A DNA stretch of 64,000 nucleotides from Peptoniphilus pacaensis (GTDB lineage: Bacteria; Bacillota; Clostridia; Tissierellales; Peptoniphilaceae): assembly GCF_900088125.1 (NCBI RefSeq), contig NZ_FLQT01000003.1:1177071-1241070 (forward strand). Reading direction: 5' to 3'. The number at the start of each line of letters is the position of its first letter. The stretch's first letter is position 1. Positions 16,285-26,678 of this stretch are shown here, one piece after another. The translations under genes were made by a program, and so were the position numbers. The notes below the pieces were generated by a model. That model was not told the DNA's origin and did not search any database. It saw nothing but the letters and a program-made list of their open reading frames with translations.

Positions 16285-16574
16285 TGAAAAACTTTGATAT
16301 CATCATTCGTCCTATCATTACTGAACAATCCATGGCACAAATGGATGAAAACAAGTACACCTTTGAAGTAGCGAAGACGAGCAATAAATCGGAAATCAAA
16401 AAAGCCATCGAATCGATCTTCTCCGTCAAGGTAGCCAAGGTCAACACGATGAACATGACGGGTAAAGTCAAACGTCAAGGCATGAATATCGGCAAGCGTC
16501 CCAACTGGAAGAAGGCCATCGTCACCTTAACGGATGACTCCAAGCCGATTGAATTCTTCGACAACATGCAATAA
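16284..16574 (+). CDS. rplW: 50S ribosomal protein L23
   Basis: Predicted 96-residue L23, at the tunnel exit where trigger factor and SRP dock. [19 protein letters not shown] and the [13 protein letters not shown] region are characteristic. Its ATG overlaps the rplD stop by one base, so translation is coupled. Confidence 0.98.
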   Translation: MKNFDIIIRPIITEQSMAQMDENKYTFEVAKTSNKSEIKKAIESIFSVKVAKVNTMNMTGKVKRQGMNIGKRPNWKKAIVTLTDDSKPIEFFDNMQ

Positions 16575-16592
16575 GCCTAAGGAGGGACATTC

Positions 16593-17423
16593 ATGGAGAT
16601 CAAAAGATATAAACCGACGACGAACGGCCGCAGAGGCATGACCGTCGCCAGTTTTGAAGAAATTACCAGAAGCAAGCCTGAAAAGAGCTTGGTCGTAAGC
16701 CTCAATAAATCGGCAGGCCGCAACGCACACGGCCGCATCACCAGTCGCCACAGAGGCGGCGGTGCTGCTAAGAAATACAGAATCATCGACTTTAAGCGTT
16801 CGAAAGACGGCGTACCCGCAAAGGTCGCTCACATCGAATACGACCCGAACCGTACGTCTTACATCGCTTTGTTGAACTATGCGGACGGCGAAAAGCGCTA
16901 CATCTTAGCTCCTAAGGGCTTAAAGGTCGGCGACAAGGTGGAATCCGGCGAAGATGCGGACATTAAGATCGGCAACGCCCTTCCCCTGTACGCTATTCCC
17001 ATCGGTACCACGGTACACAATATCGAAATGACCCCCAGCAAGGGCGGCCAAATCGCTCGTGCAGCCGGTACCTCGGCGCAACTTTCCGCAAAAGAAGGCA
17101 AGATGGCTCAACTCCGTCTTCCCTCCGGCGAATACCGCCGCGTCAGCGTCAACTGCCGCGCCACCGTCGGTACAGTAGGCAACATTAGCCACGAACTGAT
17201 TAACTTAGGTAAGGCCGGTAAGAAACGTCACCTGGGCATTCGTCCCCACGTTCGCGGTTCCGCGATGAACCCTGTGGATCACCCCCACGGCGGTGGTGAA
17301 GGTCGTACGCCGATCGGTCGTCCTTCCCCGATGACACCCTGGGGCAAGAAGGCTCTGGGTCTTAAGACGCGTAAGAAGAACAAGAAGAGCGATCGTTACA
17401 TCGTTCGTCGTAGAACGAAATAA
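16593..17423 (+). CDS. rplB: 50S ribosomal protein L2
   Basis: Predicted 276-residue L2, needed for subunit joining and peptidyl transfer. The RNA-binding core [17 protein letters not shown], the SH3-like barrel, and the C-terminal [17 protein letters not shown] loop holding the conserved His are intact. Length is standard. Confidence 0.98.
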   Translation: MEIKRYKPTTNGRRGMTVASFEEITRSKPEKSLVVSLNKSAGRNAHGRITSRHRGGGAAKKYRIIDFKRSKDGVPAKVAHIEYDPNRTSYIALLNYADGEKRYILAPKGLKVGDKVESGEDADIKIGNALPLYAIPIGTTVHNIEMTPSKGGQIARAAGTSAQLSAKEGKMAQLRLPSGEYRRVSVNCRATVGTVGNISHELINLGKAGKKRHLGIRPHVRGSAMNPVDHPHGGGEGRTPIGRPSPMTPWGKKALGLKTRKKNKKSDRYIVRRRTK

Positions 17424-17437
17424 GGGAGGAGGAAGCA

Positions 17438-17716
17438 ATGTCCAGATCCATTAAGAAGGGGCCTTTTGCAGATGAACATCTGTTAAAGAAAATCGACGCC
17501 CTTAACGAAGCAAACAAAAAAGAAGTGGTAAAAACTTGGTCTCGTCGCTCGACGATCTTCCCGGAAATGGTGTCCCACACCATCGCCGTTCACGACGGAA
17601 GAAAGCACGTACCGATTTATATTACCGAAGACATGGTTGGCCACAAGCTTGGCGAGTTTGTTCTGACCAGAACCTACCGTGGTCACGCAGGCAGCGAAAA
17701 GACCACGAGAATGTAA
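17438..17716 (+). CDS. rpsS: 30S ribosomal protein S19
   Basis: Predicted 92-residue S19 of the 30S head, forming a unit with S13. [19 protein letters not shown] and [18 protein letters not shown] are diagnostic. AGGGAGGAGGAAGC precedes the ATG. Confidence 0.98.
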   Translation: MSRSIKKGPFADEHLLKKIDALNEANKKEVVKTWSRRSTIFPEMVSHTIAVHDGRKHVPIYITEDMVGHKLGEFVLTRTYRGHAGSEKTTRM

Positions 17717-17729
17717 GGAGGAGTAACGA

Positions 17730-18065
17730 ATGGAAGCAAGAGCAATTGCAAAATACGTGCGTATTTCTCCTTTGAAGGTCAACTTCATCTGTGCTGAAAT
17801 TCGCGGCAAGCAAGTGGACGAAGCCCTGGCGCTTTTGAAATTCACACCGAAGCGCGGCGCTCGTGAACTTTATAAAGTTCTTCACTCCGCCGTCGCCAAT
17901 GCGGAAAACAACCTGAACCTGGATCGCGAAGATCTCATCGTGAAGGAAGCTTACGCAAACGACGGTCCGACAATGAAACGTTTCCGCCCGAAAGCGAAGG
18001 GCATGGCGTATCCGATTCTGAAGCGCTCCAGCCACATCGGCGTGGTCGTTTCCGAAAGAGAATAA
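17730..18065 (+). CDS. rplV: 50S ribosomal protein L22
   Basis: Predicted 111-residue L22, whose beta-hairpin lines the exit tunnel. The N-terminus [16 protein letters not shown] and the hairpin [20 protein letters not shown] are typical. That hairpin is where macrolide-resistance changes occur in other species; nothing here looks altered. Confidence 0.98.
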   Translation: MEARAIAKYVRISPLKVNFICAEIRGKQVDEALALLKFTPKRGARELYKVLHSAVANAENNLNLDREDLIVKEAYANDGPTMKRFRPKAKGMAYPILKRSSHIGVVVSERE

Positions 18066-18079
18066 GAAGGGGGAGAAGA

Positions 18080-18817
18080 ATGGGTCAAAAAGTAAATCCG
18101 CACGGTCTTCGTGTAGGGATCATTAAAGATTGGGATTCCAAATGGTATGCCGACAAAAAAGACTTTGGAGATCTCCTCGTCGAAGACAACGAAATTCGTA
18201 AATACATTAAAAAGAACTTGTTCCAAGCAGGCGTTTCCCGCATCGAAATCGAACGGGCTGCCAACAAGGTCAAGATTTCCATTTCCACGGCAAAGCCGGG
18301 CATGGTCATCGGCCGCGGCGGTACCGGCGTGGAAGAACTTCGCCAAGAGCTTGAAAAATTAACCGGCAGAAGCGTCGTCATCAATGTGGATGAAATCAAA
18401 AATCCCGACTTGGATGCGACCTTAATCGCCGAAAACATCGCAGCACAATTGGAACGCCGCGTCGCTTTCCGTCGTGCTATGAAACAAACCATTCAACGCG
18501 TCATGCGCTTAGGCGTTAAGGGTATCCGTACCCAATGCTCCGGCCGTTTGGGCGGCGCCGACATGGCCCGTCGCGAAGGCTACAGCGAAGGAACCATTCC
18601 CCTTCAAACCCTGCGCGCAGACATCGATTACGGTTTTGCCGAAGCCGACACCACTTACGGAAAGATCGGCGTGAAGGTATGGCTCTATAAGGGAGAAGTT
18701 CTTCCCGAAGCGCCCCAAGGACGCAGAAACCGTAGAGACAACAGACGTCGCGGCAACAACGACAAGCGCCGCGGTGGAAACCGCAGAAATCAAGGCCAAG
18801 GCCAAGATAGACGGTAA
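18080..18817 (+). CDS. rpsC: 30S ribosomal protein S3 with arginine-rich tail
   Basis: Predicted 245-residue S3, at the mRNA entry channel. The KH-type RNA-binding segment has the [15 protein letters not shown] loop, and the C-terminal S3 domain is normal to about residue 210. After that a tail of about 35 residues is almost only Arg, Asn, Gly and Gln, making the protein some 25 residues longer than common S3 (about 218). The tail is low-complexity and probably disordered. Confidence 0.97.
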   Translation: MGQKVNPHGLRVGIIKDWDSKWYADKKDFGDLLVEDNEIRKYIKKNLFQAGVSRIEIERAANKVKISISTAKPGMVIGRGGTGVEELRQELEKLTGRSVVINVDEIKNPDLDATLIAENIAAQLERRVAFRRAMKQTIQRVMRLGVKGIRTQCSGRLGGADMARREGYSEGTIPLQTLRADIDYGFAEADTTYGKIGVKVWLYKGEVLPEAPQGRRNRRDNRRRGNNDKRRGGNRRNQGQGQDRR

Positions 18818-18834
18818 GTGAGGAGGAAAGCACT

Positions 18835-19275
18835 ATGTTAATGCCGAAAAGAGTAAAATATCGGAGACAACATCGCGGGAGAATGAAGGGTGTTGCACAC
18901 AGAGGCAATACGCTCACCTACGGTGACTTTGGCATCCAAGCATTGGAACCGACCTGGATCACTTCCAATCAAATCGAGGCCGCACGTCGTGCCATGACCC
19001 GTTACATTCGTCGTGGCGGGAACATTTGGATCAAAGTATTCCCCGACAAACCGGTAACGGAAAAGCCGGCCGAAACTCGGATGGGTTCCGGTAAAGGGGC
19101 ACCCGAGTACTGGGTAGCCGTCGTCAAGCCGGGCCGCGTCCTGTTTGAATTAGGCGGCGTCGAAGAAGAAGTTGCCAGAGAAGCCATGCGCCTTGCAGCC
19201 ATGAAGCTTCCCATTAAGACGCGCTTCATCGCCAAGAATAAGGAAGAAAGTGAGGGCGATAGTCATGAAAATTAA
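18835..19275 (+). CDS. rplP: 50S ribosomal protein L16
   Basis: Predicted 146-residue L16, contacting the A-site tRNA elbow. [19 protein letters not shown] and [20 protein letters not shown] are diagnostic. The reading frame overlaps the rpmC start by 11 nt. Confidence 0.98.
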   Translation: MLMPKRVKYRRQHRGRMKGVAHRGNTLTYGDFGIQALEPTWITSNQIEAARRAMTRYIRRGGNIWIKVFPDKPVTEKPAETRMGSGKGAPEYWVAVVKPGRVLFELGGVEEEVAREAMRLAAMKLPIKTRFIAKNKEESEGDSHEN

Positions 19276-19471
19276 AGACATCCGCAATTTATCCGGTGAC
19301 GAGCTGAATAAAAAGGTGTCCGAGTTGAAGAACGAGCTCTTTAACCTTCGCTTTCAACTTGCAACAGGTCAATTAGACAATCCGGCGACCATTAAGCGTG
19401 TGAAAAAAGACATTGCACGCGTCAAGACCATCCAAAGAGAGCGCGAGCTCAATATGGAAAAGGAGGCGTAA
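19265..19471 (+). CDS. rpmC: 50S ribosomal protein L29
   Basis: Predicted 68-residue two-helix protein near the tunnel exit. The [20 protein letters not shown] and [21 protein letters not shown] stretches identify L29. ATG 19265 is used; an in-frame upstream start would lie deeper inside rplP without a better ribosome site. Confidence 0.97.
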   Translation: MKIKDIRNLSGDELNKKVSELKNELFNLRFQLATGQLDNPATIKRVKKDIARVKTIQRERELNMEKEA

Positions 19472-19474
19472 CTT

Positions 19475-19729
19475 ATGGAAAGAAATCAACGTAAAGTGAT
19501 CTCCGGTAAGGTCGTAAGCGATGCCATGGACAAGACGATTGTCGTAGCCGTCGAGACCTTCAAGAGTCACCCGATTTACAATAAACGATTCAAAAACACG
19601 AAGAAATACAAGGTGCACGACGAGAACAACGAAGCAAGTGTCGGCGATACCGTACGCGCAATGGAGACACGTCCCCTTTCGAAGGACAAGAGATTCCGCC
19701 TCGTCAAAATCGTAGAAAAAGCGAAGTAA
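19475..19729 (+). CDS. rpsQ: 30S ribosomal protein S17
   Basis: Predicted 84-residue OB-fold primary rRNA-binding protein. [19 protein letters not shown] and the [15 protein letters not shown] signature are present. Only 3 nt follow the rpmC stop before this gene. Confidence 0.98.
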   Translation: MERNQRKVISGKVVSDAMDKTIVVAVETFKSHPIYNKRFKNTKKYKVHDENNEASVGDTVRAMETRPLSKDKRFRLVKIVEKAK

Positions 19730-19742
19730 GGAGGTTCTCGCC

Positions 19743-20111
19743 ATGATTCAACAAGAAACCAGATTAAGAGTTGCTGACAACTCCGGCGCGAGAGAACTGG
19801 GCGTAATTAAGGTATTGGGCGGTACGAACCGTCGCTATGCCAACATCGGCGACATCGTCGTTTGTTCGGTCAAAAATGCAACACCCGGTGGCGTTGTTAA
19901 AAAAGGTGCCGTTGTCAAGGCGGTCATCGTTCGTTCGAAAAAGGGCATTCGTCGTTCCGACGGAAGCTACATTAAATTCGACGACAACGCAGCCGTCGTC
20001 ATCAAGGACGATAAGAATCCCCAAGGTACCCGTATTTTCGGGCCGGTAACCCGCGAGCTCAGAGGCGATAACTTTATGCGTATCATTTCCTTGGCTCCGG
20101 AAGTTCTTTAA
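19743..20111 (+). CDS. rplN: 50S ribosomal protein L14
   Basis: Predicted 122-residue L14 at the subunit interface and RsfS site. The start [18 protein letters not shown] and the signature [20 protein letters not shown] are complete. Length is exact for the family. Confidence 0.98.
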   Translation: MIQQETRLRVADNSGARELGVIKVLGGTNRRYANIGDIVVCSVKNATPGGVVKKGAVVKAVIVRSKKGIRRSDGSYIKFDDNAAVVIKDDKNPQGTRIFGPVTRELRGDNFMRIISLAPEVL

Positions 20112-20125
20112 GGAGGTGGCATAGA

Positions 20126-20440
20126 ATGCGCATCAAAAAAGGAGATACCGTCGAAGTCATTTCCGGCAAGGACAAAGGCAAGAAGGGCAAAGTCGTTCGT
20201 ACTTTACCGAAGCTTGACCGCGTCGTCGTCGAAGGTGTCAACATTGTGACGAAACACGAAAAACCGAGAGGACCGCAAAACCCCGGCGGCATCAACAAAG
20301 TTGAAGCCCCGATTCACGTATCCAATGTCATGTATTACGATACAAAGACCAACAAGAGAAGCCGCATCGGCTACGAATTTAAAGACGGCAAGAAGGTACG
20401 TGTCGTAAAGTCCTCCGGCGCTACGATTTCTGATAAATAA
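20126..20440 (+). CDS. rplX: 50S ribosomal protein L24
   Basis: Predicted 104-residue KOW-domain assembly initiator. [20 protein letters not shown] is the KOW motif; [18 protein letters not shown] and GATISDK complete the family pattern. AAGGAGGTGGC precedes the ATG. Confidence 0.98.
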   Translation: MRIKKGDTVEVISGKDKGKKGKVVRTLPKLDRVVVEGVNIVTKHEKPRGPQNPGGINKVEAPIHVSNVMYYDTKTNKRSRIGYEFKDGKKVRVVKSSGATISDK

Positions 20441-20451
20441 GGAGGCCTGTG

Positions 20452-21003
20452 ATGACATCGAGATTAAGAGATAAAATTCAAAGCGAAGTCGCGCCTGCTT
20501 TAATGGACGAGTTTAAGTATGACAACACCATGCAAATTCCTCGCCTTGAAAAGGTCGTGATTAATATAGGACTGGGCGAAGCCAAGGACAATCCGAAAGC
20601 ACTGGAAAGTGCCGTCAACGACTTGACCTTGATCGCCGGTCAAAAACCCATTGTAACCAAGGCGCGTAAATCCGTCGCAAACTTTAAATTGCGTGAAGGA
20701 AACGCCATCGGTTGCAAAGTCACCCTGCGCGGTGACAGAATGTATGATTTCCTCGACAAGCTCATGAACGTCGCCCTGCCCCGCGTCCGCGACTTCCGCG
20801 GCGTGAAGCCGACGGCATTCGACGGCAGAGGAAACTATGCACTGGGACTCAAAGAACAATTGATTTTCCCGGAAATCGAATACGATAAAATCGACTCGTT
20901 GCGCGGCATGGATATCATCATCGTGACAACCGCCGAAACAGACGAAGAGGCGAAGTCCTTCCTCGAAAAGATGGGCATGCCTTTTGCAAAGAAGGAGGGT
21001 TAA
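20452..21003 (+). CDS. rplE: 50S ribosomal protein L5
   Basis: Predicted 183-residue 5S rRNA-binding protein. Signatures are [19 protein letters not shown] and [23 protein letters not shown] 20452 is chosen over the adjacent GTG 20449 because of spacing to GGAGG (20441-20445). Confidence 0.97.
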   Translation: MTSRLRDKIQSEVAPALMDEFKYDNTMQIPRLEKVVINIGLGEAKDNPKALESAVNDLTLIAGQKPIVTKARKSVANFKLREGNAIGCKVTLRGDRMYDFLDKLMNVALPRVRDFRGVKPTAFDGRGNYALGLKEQLIFPEIEYDKIDSLRGMDIIIVTTAETDEEAKSFLEKMGMPFAKKEG

Positions 21004-21006
21004 ACT

Positions 21007-21192
21007 GTGGCAAAGAAATCCATGGTAGCCAAGCAAAAACGTAAGAACAAGTACAGCGCTAGAAACTATACCCGTTGCAAAATTTGCGGACGCCCTCACG
21101 CGGTGCTTAGAAAATACGGCATTTGCAGAATTTGTTTCCGTAAACTGGCTTACGCAGGACAAATCCCCGGCGTAAGAAAGGCAAGCTGGTAA
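21007..21192 (+). CDS. rpsN: 30S ribosomal protein S14, zinc-binding type Z
   Basis: Predicted 61-residue short S14 carrying CKIC and CRIC zinc-binding pairs, the zinc-containing (C+) form. The longer zinc-free paralogue induced in zinc starvation in some Bacillota is not in the window. Translation starts at GTG 21007, 4 nt after the rplE stop, with AAGGAGG inside the rplE end. Confidence 0.97.
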   Translation: MAKKSMVAKQKRKNKYSARNYTRCKICGRPHAVLRKYGICRICFRKLAYAGQIPGVRKASW

Positions 21193-21217
21193 AGCTAACC
21201 GAAAGGAGGAATTGACT

Positions 21218-21613
21218 ATGATGACAGACCCTATTGCAGATATGCTTACGAGAATCCGTAATGGCAACGATGCAAAACATAAATCTGTTGAGATTCCCGC
21301 TTCGAAAATGAAGGCGGAAATCGCCCGTATCCTTCTCGAGGAAGGCTATATTAAAGGCTACGATCTTATTGAAGAAGGTCCCCAAGGCAAAATTAATGTA
21401 GAGTTAAAATACGGAAGAAACGACGAAAAAGTAATCAGCGGCATGAAGCGCATTTCCAAACCGGGCCTTCGCGTCTATGCGAAAAACTCGGAAATCCCCA
21501 AAGTATTAGGTGGATTGGGAATTGCCGTCATCTCCACATCCAAGGGAATTATGACCGATCGCGATGCCCGCAAGGAACAAGTTGGCGGAGAAGTTCTCTG
21601 CTACGTTTGGTAA
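21218..21613 (+). CDS. rpsH: 30S ribosomal protein S8
   Basis: Predicted 131-residue S8, a primary 16S rRNA binder and in E. coli the spc operon repressor. [17 protein letters not shown] and the C-terminal [13 protein letters not shown] are diagnostic. The first ATG at 21218 is 8 nt after GGAGG; TTG 21212 and ATG 21221 are alternatives. Confidence 0.97.
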   Translation: MMTDPIADMLTRIRNGNDAKHKSVEIPASKMKAEIARILLEEGYIKGYDLIEEGPQGKINVELKYGRNDEKVISGMKRISKPGLRVYAKNSEIPKVLGGLGIAVISTSKGIMTDRDARKEQVGGEVLCYVW

Positions 21614-21628
21614 AGGAAGGAGAAAAAG

Positions 21629-22165
21629 ATGTCCAGAATCGGAAAAAATCCTATCGAAATCCCTACCGGCGTAGAAGTGAAGCTGAACGGTCACGTGGTT
21701 GAAGTGAAGGGCCCCAAGGGCAGCCTTCAAACGGAAGTCGACCCGGTCATCAGCGTTGCCATCGAAGACAATCAAGTGCTCGTCACCCGTCCCAACGATG
21801 AAAAGAACATTCGCGCCCTTCACGGCCTGTATCGTACCTTGATCGCCAACAACATCGAAGGCGTCGTCAACGGCTACGAAAAGAAAATGGAAATCATCGG
21901 AACCGGTTACCGTGCACAAAAATCCGGCAACAAACTGACCCTGAACCTCGGTCACTCCCACCCCATCGAACTCACCGATCCGGAAGGCATCGAAGTGGAA
22001 GTACCGGCCAATACCCAAATCATTGTACGGGGTATCGATAAGCAAAAAGTCGGCGCCTATGCGGCTAAGATTCGCAGCTTCCGCGCACCTGAACCCTACA
22101 AGGGCAAGGGTATTCGCTACGTTGACGAATACGTCCGCAGAAAAGTCGGTAAGACCGGTAAGTAA
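21629..22165 (+). CDS. rplF: 50S ribosomal protein L6
   Basis: Predicted 178-residue two-domain L6 near the sarcin-ricin loop. [16 protein letters not shown] and the C-terminal signature [11 protein letters not shown] are present. Length is standard. Confidence 0.98.
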   Translation: MSRIGKNPIEIPTGVEVKLNGHVVEVKGPKGSLQTEVDPVISVAIEDNQVLVTRPNDEKNIRALHGLYRTLIANNIEGVVNGYEKKMEIIGTGYRAQKSGNKLTLNLGHSHPIELTDPEGIEVEVPANTQIIVRGIDKQKVGAYAAKIRSFRAPEPYKGKGIRYVDEYVRRKVGKTGK

Positions 22166-22182
22166 GAAAGGAGTGGAGTGTT

Positions 22183-22545
22183 TTGTTTAAGAAAATTGAT
22201 CGCCAAGGCAATCGAAAAGCGAGACATATTCGCGTCAGACAGAAAATTAACGGAACGGAATCCAAACCTCGTCTTGCCATTTACCGCAGTGCGCACCATT
22301 TATACGCTCAACTGATTGACGATGTAAACGGAAAGACATTAGCCAGTGCTTCCACCTTGGACAAGTCCTTGGGTCTCGAAAGCACGAAGAACGTAGAAGC
22401 GGCCAAAGCCGTCGGTGAAGCCATCGGAAAGAAAGCAAAGGAAAACGGCATCGAAGAAGCCGTCTTCGACCGCTCCGGTTACGTCTATCACGGTCGCATT
22501 GCCGCTTTAGCCGAAGCTGCTCGCGAAGCAGGACTGAAGTTCTAA
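22183..22545 (+). CDS. rplR: 50S ribosomal protein L18
   Basis: Predicted 120-residue 5S rRNA-binding protein. [20 protein letters not shown] and [20 protein letters not shown] identify it. The start is TTG 22183, with AAAGGAGTGG upstream; no ATG gives a full-length N-terminus. Confidence 0.97.
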   Translation: MFKKIDRQGNRKARHIRVRQKINGTESKPRLAIYRSAHHLYAQLIDDVNGKTLASASTLDKSLGLESTKNVEAAKAVGEAIGKKAKENGIEEAVFDRSGYVYHGRIAALAEAAREAGLKF

Positions 22546-22556
22546 GGAGGGAAAGA

Positions 22557-23069
22557 TTGAACCGTTCTAAAAACAATACCAGAGAAAAAGACACGGAACT
22601 CGACGAAATCGTCGTAGCCATTAACCGTGTTGCAAAGACCGTTAAGGGCGGTCGTAATATGCGTTTTTCTGCCCTCGTCGTCGTCGGCGACAGAAACGGC
22701 CGCGTCGGTGTCGGCACCGGCAAAGCCTTGGAAGTTCCCGAAGCCATTCGCAAGGGCAGCCAAGCAGCTAAGAAAAACATGGTGAATATCAACCTCGTCG
22801 GAAATACCATTCCGCACGAAATCACCGGCATCTTCGGTGCAGGTCGCGTGTTCTTAAAGCCGGCTCGTCCCGGTACCGGTGTTATCGCCGGAGGCAGCGT
22901 CCGTGCTGTATGCGAACTCGCAGGCATTAAAGACATCTACACCCACAGCATCGGTTCTCCGAATCCGAGAAACACCGTCAATGCGACGATGGAAGGGCTT
23001 ATGTCTTTAAAGACCGCCGAAAGTGTAGCTAAACTTCGCGGCAAAAGCGTTGAAGAAATTTTAGGATAG
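22557..23069 (+). CDS. rpsE: 30S ribosomal protein S5
   Basis: Predicted 170-residue S5, involved in decoding fidelity and mRNA unwinding. The double-stranded RNA-binding S5 signature [20 protein letters not shown] and the C-terminal [16 protein letters not shown] are intact. It starts with TTG 22557, preceded by AAGGAGGG. Confidence 0.97.
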   Translation: MNRSKNNTREKDTELDEIVVAINRVAKTVKGGRNMRFSALVVVGDRNGRVGVGTGKALEVPEAIRKGSQAAKKNMVNINLVGNTIPHEITGIFGAGRVFLKPARPGTGVIAGGSVRAVCELAGIKDIYTHSIGSPNPRNTVNATMEGLMSLKTAESVAKLRGKSVEEILG

Positions 23070-23078
23070 GGGGACGAC

Positions 23079-23255
23079 ATGAGTACCATTAAGATTAAAC
23101 TCAAGAAAAGCCCCATTGGAAGAATCGAAAAACAAAGACGCACGATTAAAGCCTTAGGTCTCAGAAAGATCGGTCAAGTCGTCGAAAAAGAGGACACTCC
23201 TCAAATTCGCGGCATGATCAGAAAAGTAGACTTCATGGTCGAAATTGTCGATTAA
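23079..23255 (+). CDS. rpmD: 50S ribosomal protein L30
   Basis: Short gene of 58 residues between rpsE and rplO, the conserved place for rpmD. The translation begins [20 protein letters not shown], and [20 protein letters not shown] is the L30 core. GGGGGACG precedes the ATG. Confidence 0.95.
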   Translation: MSTIKIKLKKSPIGRIEKQRRTIKALGLRKIGQVVEKEDTPQIRGMIRKVDFMVEIVD

Positions 23256-23268
23256 GGAGGTGGACGTA

Positions 23269-23718
23269 ATGAAATTGCATGATTTAAGACCTTACGAAGG
23301 TGGAGGAGTCAAGGCAAAGAAACGTCTCGGCCGCGGTATCGGTTCCGGTACCGGTAAGACCGCCGGACGCGGTCACAAGGGCCAAAAAGCCCGCAGTGGC
23401 GGCGGCGTTCGTCCGGGCTTTGAAGGTGGCCAAATGCCTCTTTTCCGTCGTCTTCCGAAGCGCGGCTTTACGAATATTTTTAAGAAAGAGTACGCCATTG
23501 TCAATGTGGACGCATTGAACCAATTCGACAATGGAGCGACTGTGACTTTAGATTCCCTGATTGAAAGCGGCTTGGTCAAGCGCGCCGATGCAAAAGACGG
23601 CTTGCGTATTTTAGGTAACGGCGACATCAATGTTTCCGTTAACGTGAAGGCCAACCACTTCTCCAAATCCGCTGCCGAAAAAATCGAAGCAGCAGGGGGA
23701 AAGGCTGAGGTGATCTAG
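23269..23718 (+). CDS. rplO: 50S ribosomal protein L15
   Basis: Predicted 149-residue L15. [12 protein letters not shown], the Gly-rich basic loop [20 protein letters not shown] and the C-terminal [16 protein letters not shown] are typical. ATG 23269 has AAGGAGGTGG upstream. The stop directly abuts the secY ATG. Confidence 0.97.
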   Translation: MKLHDLRPYEGGGVKAKKRLGRGIGSGTGKTAGRGHKGQKARSGGGVRPGFEGGQMPLFRRLPKRGFTNIFKKEYAIVNVDALNQFDNGATVTLDSLIESGLVKRADAKDGLRILGNGDINVSVNVKANHFSKSAAEKIEAAGGKAEVI

Positions 23719-24999
23719 ATGATCCAAACCTTTAGAGACGCTTGGAAGATCCCGGAAATTCGCAAAAAGCTTCTCTTCACCCTGTTGATGCTTGTGGTCT
23801 TTCGTTTCGGTAGCCACATTCCCGTTCCATTTATGGACCGCTCGGCCATCGCAAAGATTTTTAACCAACAACAAGGTGGTATACTCTCGTTCTTAGATTT
23901 AATGAGCGGCGGCAACTTCGGACATTTCTCTGTCTTTGCCACGAGCATTTATCCCTACATCACGGCGTCCATCGTCCTTCAATTGTTGACGATCGCCATC
24001 CCCAGTTTGGAAGCGCTCAGCAAAGAAGGCGAAACCGGACGTAAGAAGATCGCAAAGTATACAAGGTATTTAGCTGTTGTTCTGGCTGCCGTTCAAGCCA
24101 TCGGTTACACCTACGGCTTTTATCGTCAAGCAGTCAATACGAGCAACCCGTTCCAAGACGTCGTCATTATTCTCTCTGTCGTTGCAGGGAGTACCTTCCT
24201 GATTTGGATCGGTGAAATGATTACGGAAAAAGGGATCGGAAACGGGATCTCTCTACTCATCTTTGCAGGGATCGTAGCCAGATTCCCCGCTGATATATGG
24301 GCTTCCTTCCGCATGGCGGCGGCAGGCATGGTATCTTGGGCTTGGGTCGTTGTCTTCATCGTCCTGGCCATCGCCATCGTCTTCTTCGTCGTCCTGTTAA
24401 ACGAAGGGCAACGCAAAGTACCCGTTCAATACGCCAAGCGCGTCGTCGGACGGAAAATGTACGGCGGTCAAAGCACCCATATTCCCATTAAAGTTCTCAT
24501 GAGCGGCGTTATGCCGATCATTTTCGCTCAAACCATTATGAGCATTCCATCGATTATCGTTATGTTCCAAGGCCAAAACTCTCAAGCGGCGAAATTCATG
24601 ACCAAATGGTTTACGCCGGCAGGCAGTATCGGGATTGTTATCTACAGCGTCTTTATGGTTGTGTTAATCGTCTTCTTTACTTTCTTCTATACGGCCATCC
24701 AGTTTAACACGGTGGAATATTCCAAAAACCTGCAACAAAACGGCGGCTTTATTCCCGGCATCCGCCCCGGCAAGAAAACATCCGATTACCTGCAACAAAT
24801 GGTCAATCGACTGGTCTTGCCCGGCGCATTTGCCCTGGCCCTCTTGTCTGTCTTGCCTACGATTTTAGAAAAAGTCACGGGTATGCACTTCAGCTTCGGG
24901 GGAACCAGCTTGATCATCGTCGTCGGCGTTATTATGGAAACGGCACGTATTTTGGAACAACAATTAATGATGCGACACTACAAGGGATTCCTAAAATAA
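23719..24999 (+). CDS. secY: protein translocase subunit SecY
   Basis: Predicted 426-residue, ten-helix core channel of the Sec translocon in the cytoplasmic membrane. Signatures are the plug-proximal GGILSFLDLMSGGNF region, EKGIGNGISLLIFAGIVA, and the cytosolic loop QYAKRVVGRKMYGGQSTHIP used in SecA contact. FIPGIRPGKKT marks the other large cytosolic loop. It begins at the base after the rplO stop, implying coupling. Length is usual for Bacillota. Confidence 0.97.
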   Translation: MIQTFRDAWKIPEIRKKLLFTLLMLVVFRFGSHIPVPFMDRSAIAKIFNQQQGGILSFLDLMSGGNFGHFSVFATSIYPYITASIVLQLLTIAIPSLEALSKEGETGRKKIAKYTRYLAVVLAAVQAIGYTYGFYRQAVNTSNPFQDVVIILSVVAGSTFLIWIGEMITEKGIGNGISLLIFAGIVARFPADIWASFRMAAAGMVSWAWVVVFIVLAIAIVFFVVLLNEGQRKVPVQYAKRVVGRKMYGGQSTHIPIKVLMSGVMPIIFAQTIMSIPSIIVMFQGQNSQAAKFMTKWFTPAGSIGIVIYSVFMVVLIVFFTFFYTAIQFNTVEYSKNLQQNGGFIPGIRPGKKTSDYLQQMVNRLVLPGAFALALLSVLPTILEKVTGMHFSFGGTSLIIVVGVIMETARILEQQLMMRHYKGFLK

Positions 25000-25009
25000 G
25001 GAGGATCAT

Positions 25010-25660
25010 ATGAGACTAGTCATTTTAGGCCCGCCGGGCGCCGGCAAAGGCACTCAAGCGGCATCCATCGTTGACACTTACGACGTGGTGCATATCTCCA
25101 CAGGCGATATTTTCCGCGAAAACATTAAGAATGCCACGGAACTCGGTAAGAAAGCGAAAAGCTTTATGGATCGAGGCGAACTCGTTCCCGACGAAGTGGT
25201 CAATGAAATCGTCGTGGATCGCCTGAAGAAGCCCGATGTGGCAGGCGGATTCCTTTTAGACGGCTTCCCGCGCACGGTAAACCAAGCGGTATCCTTGGAT
25301 GCGGCATTGGAAGCCATGGGCACGAAGCTCGATCGCGTCATAAACATTCAGGTCGCCAGCGAACTCTTAATCAACCGCGCCGTCGGCCGCCGGGTATGCC
25401 CCAGCTGCGGCAGAACCTACCACGTGGTCAATCAAAAGCCGAAAGTGGAAGGCATCTGTGACGACGACGGAAGCAAGTTGATTCAACGAGCTGACGATAC
25501 GGAAGAAACGGTGAAGAAGCGCATCGACGTATACGAAAGGCAAACTTCCCCGTTAATCGACTATTACAAAGCGCAAGGACTGTTACTGGATGTCGACGGT
25601 TCCAAGGGCATCGACGATGTATTCAAGCAAATACGACTTGGGCTCGAAGACGAGGCCTAG
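25010..25660 (+). CDS. adk: adenylate kinase with zinc-type lid
   Basis: Predicted 216-residue kinase interconverting ATP, ADP and AMP. The P-loop GPPGAGKGTQA, the AMP-binding region and DGFPRT are present. The lid carries CPSCGRTYH and then GICDDDGS, a Cys-Cys-Cys-Asp set like the zinc site of B. subtilis Adk. Located directly after secY, as in other Bacillota. Confidence 0.97.
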   Translation: MRLVILGPPGAGKGTQAASIVDTYDVVHISTGDIFRENIKNATELGKKAKSFMDRGELVPDEVVNEIVVDRLKKPDVAGGFLLDGFPRTVNQAVSLDAALEAMGTKLDRVINIQVASELLINRAVGRRVCPSCGRTYHVVNQKPKVEGICDDDGSKLIQRADDTEETVKKRIDVYERQTSPLIDYYKAQGLLLDVDGSKGIDDVFKQIRLGLEDEA

Positions 25661-25933
25661 TTGTCGATGATCGGAACCTCAGATATTAAGGTCGGTCAGG
25701 TAGTCATATCCAAGGCGGGCAGAGACAAGGAACAATTCTTTGTGGTCTTGGAAGTTATTGACGACAGATATCTTCTTCTGGCAGACGGCAAGAGAAGAAC
25801 ATTGGACAATCCCAAGCGGAAAAAGGCCATGCATTTGCAAAAAACCCATTCTCTTGTGGATCTGAAACCTGAGGATAGACCGTTAAACGATAGTTATATT
25901 CGTAAACAACTGTCTCGCTTCCAAGAGGCATAA
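25661..25933 (+). CDS. KOW-domain RNA-binding protein (YbzG-like)
   Basis: Predicted 90-residue basic protein with a KOW/L14e-like fold: [20 protein letters not shown] is the KOW segment, followed by [19 protein letters not shown]. Such proteins sit between map and infA in many Bacillota, with an unknown ribosome-linked role. Here map itself is missing and this gene directly abuts adk. The start may be TTG 25661 (5 nt from a weak GAGG) or ATG 25667. Confidence 0.85.
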   Translation: MSMIGTSDIKVGQVVISKAGRDKEQFFVVLEVIDDRYLLLADGKRRTLDNPKRKKAMHLQKTHSLVDLKPEDRPLNDSYIRKQLSRFQEA

Positions 25934-25946
25934 GGAGGATGCAACC

Positions 25947-26165
25947 ATGGCAAAAGAAGATGTCATTGAAGTGGAAGGCGTCGTCACCGATGCCCTGCCC
26001 AATACAAACTTTAAAGTCAAGTTGGAAAATGGACATGAAATTCTCGCTCATATCTCCGGCAAATTGCGCATGCACTATATTCGCATCTTGCCCGGCGATC
26101 GTGTGACTGTCGAGCTGAGTCCTTATGACTTGACCCGCGGACGTATTACCTGGAGAAAGAAATAG
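25947..26165 (+). CDS. infA: translation initiation factor IF-1
   Basis: Predicted 72-residue OB-fold factor that occupies the 30S A site during initiation. [38 protein letters not shown] and [14 protein letters not shown] are diagnostic. Confidence 0.98.
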   Translation: MAKEDVIEVEGVVTDALPNTNFKVKLENGHEILAHISGKLRMHYIRILPGDRVTVELSPYDLTRGRITWRKK

Positions 26166-26181
26166 TTTAGGAGGGGACGAA

Positions 26182-26295
26182 ATGAAAGTAAGACCTTCAG
26201 TTAAGAAGATGTGTGATAAATGCAAAGTCATCAAACGCAAAGGACGCGTCATGGTGATTTGCGAAAACCCGAAGCATAAACAAAGACAAGGATAG
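26182..26295 (+). CDS. rpmJ: 50S ribosomal protein L36 (zinc-ribbon form)
   Basis: Very short gene of 37 residues, [20 protein letters not shown] and onward, ending KHKQRQG. The CxxC...C....H zinc ligands are complete, so this is the C+ form. It sits in its canonical place between infA and rpsM with TAGGAGGGG upstream. Confidence 0.96.
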   Translation: MKVRPSVKKMCDKCKVIKRKGRVMVICENPKHKQRQG

Positions 26296-26306
26296 GGGGT
26301 GTTGGC

Positions 26307-26669
26307 ATGGCAAGAATTGCTGGTATTGACTTACCTAGAGAAAAACGAGCTGAAATCGGGCTCACGTATATTTACGGCATCGGACGTTCCCGCGCCCAAG
26401 AAATCCTGACGAAAGCCGGCGTCGACTTCAACACGTATATTAAAGACTTGACCGAAGAAGAAATTGCGTCTATTCGTAAAGTCATCGACGACTACCATGT
26501 AGAAGGGGATTTGCGTCGTGAAGTCGCATTAAACATTAAGCGTTTACGCGAAATCAACTGCTACCGCGGCATCCGTCACAAGAGAGGCCTGCCCGTTCGC
26601 GGTCAAAACACGAAGACCAATGCGAGAACGCGCAAAGGTCCGAAGAAGATTGTATCCAAGAAGAAGTAG
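26307..26669 (+). CDS. rpsM: 30S ribosomal protein S13
   Basis: Predicted 120-residue S13 of the 30S head. [20 protein letters not shown], the helix-two-turn-helix region and the C-terminal [16 protein letters not shown] are typical. Confidence 0.98.
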   Translation: MARIAGIDLPREKRAEIGLTYIYGIGRSRAQEILTKAGVDFNTYIKDLTEEEIASIRKVIDDYHVEGDLRREVALNIKRLREINCYRGIRHKRGLPVRGQNTKTNARTRKGPKKIVSKKK

Positions 26670-26678
26670 GAGGGCTAA

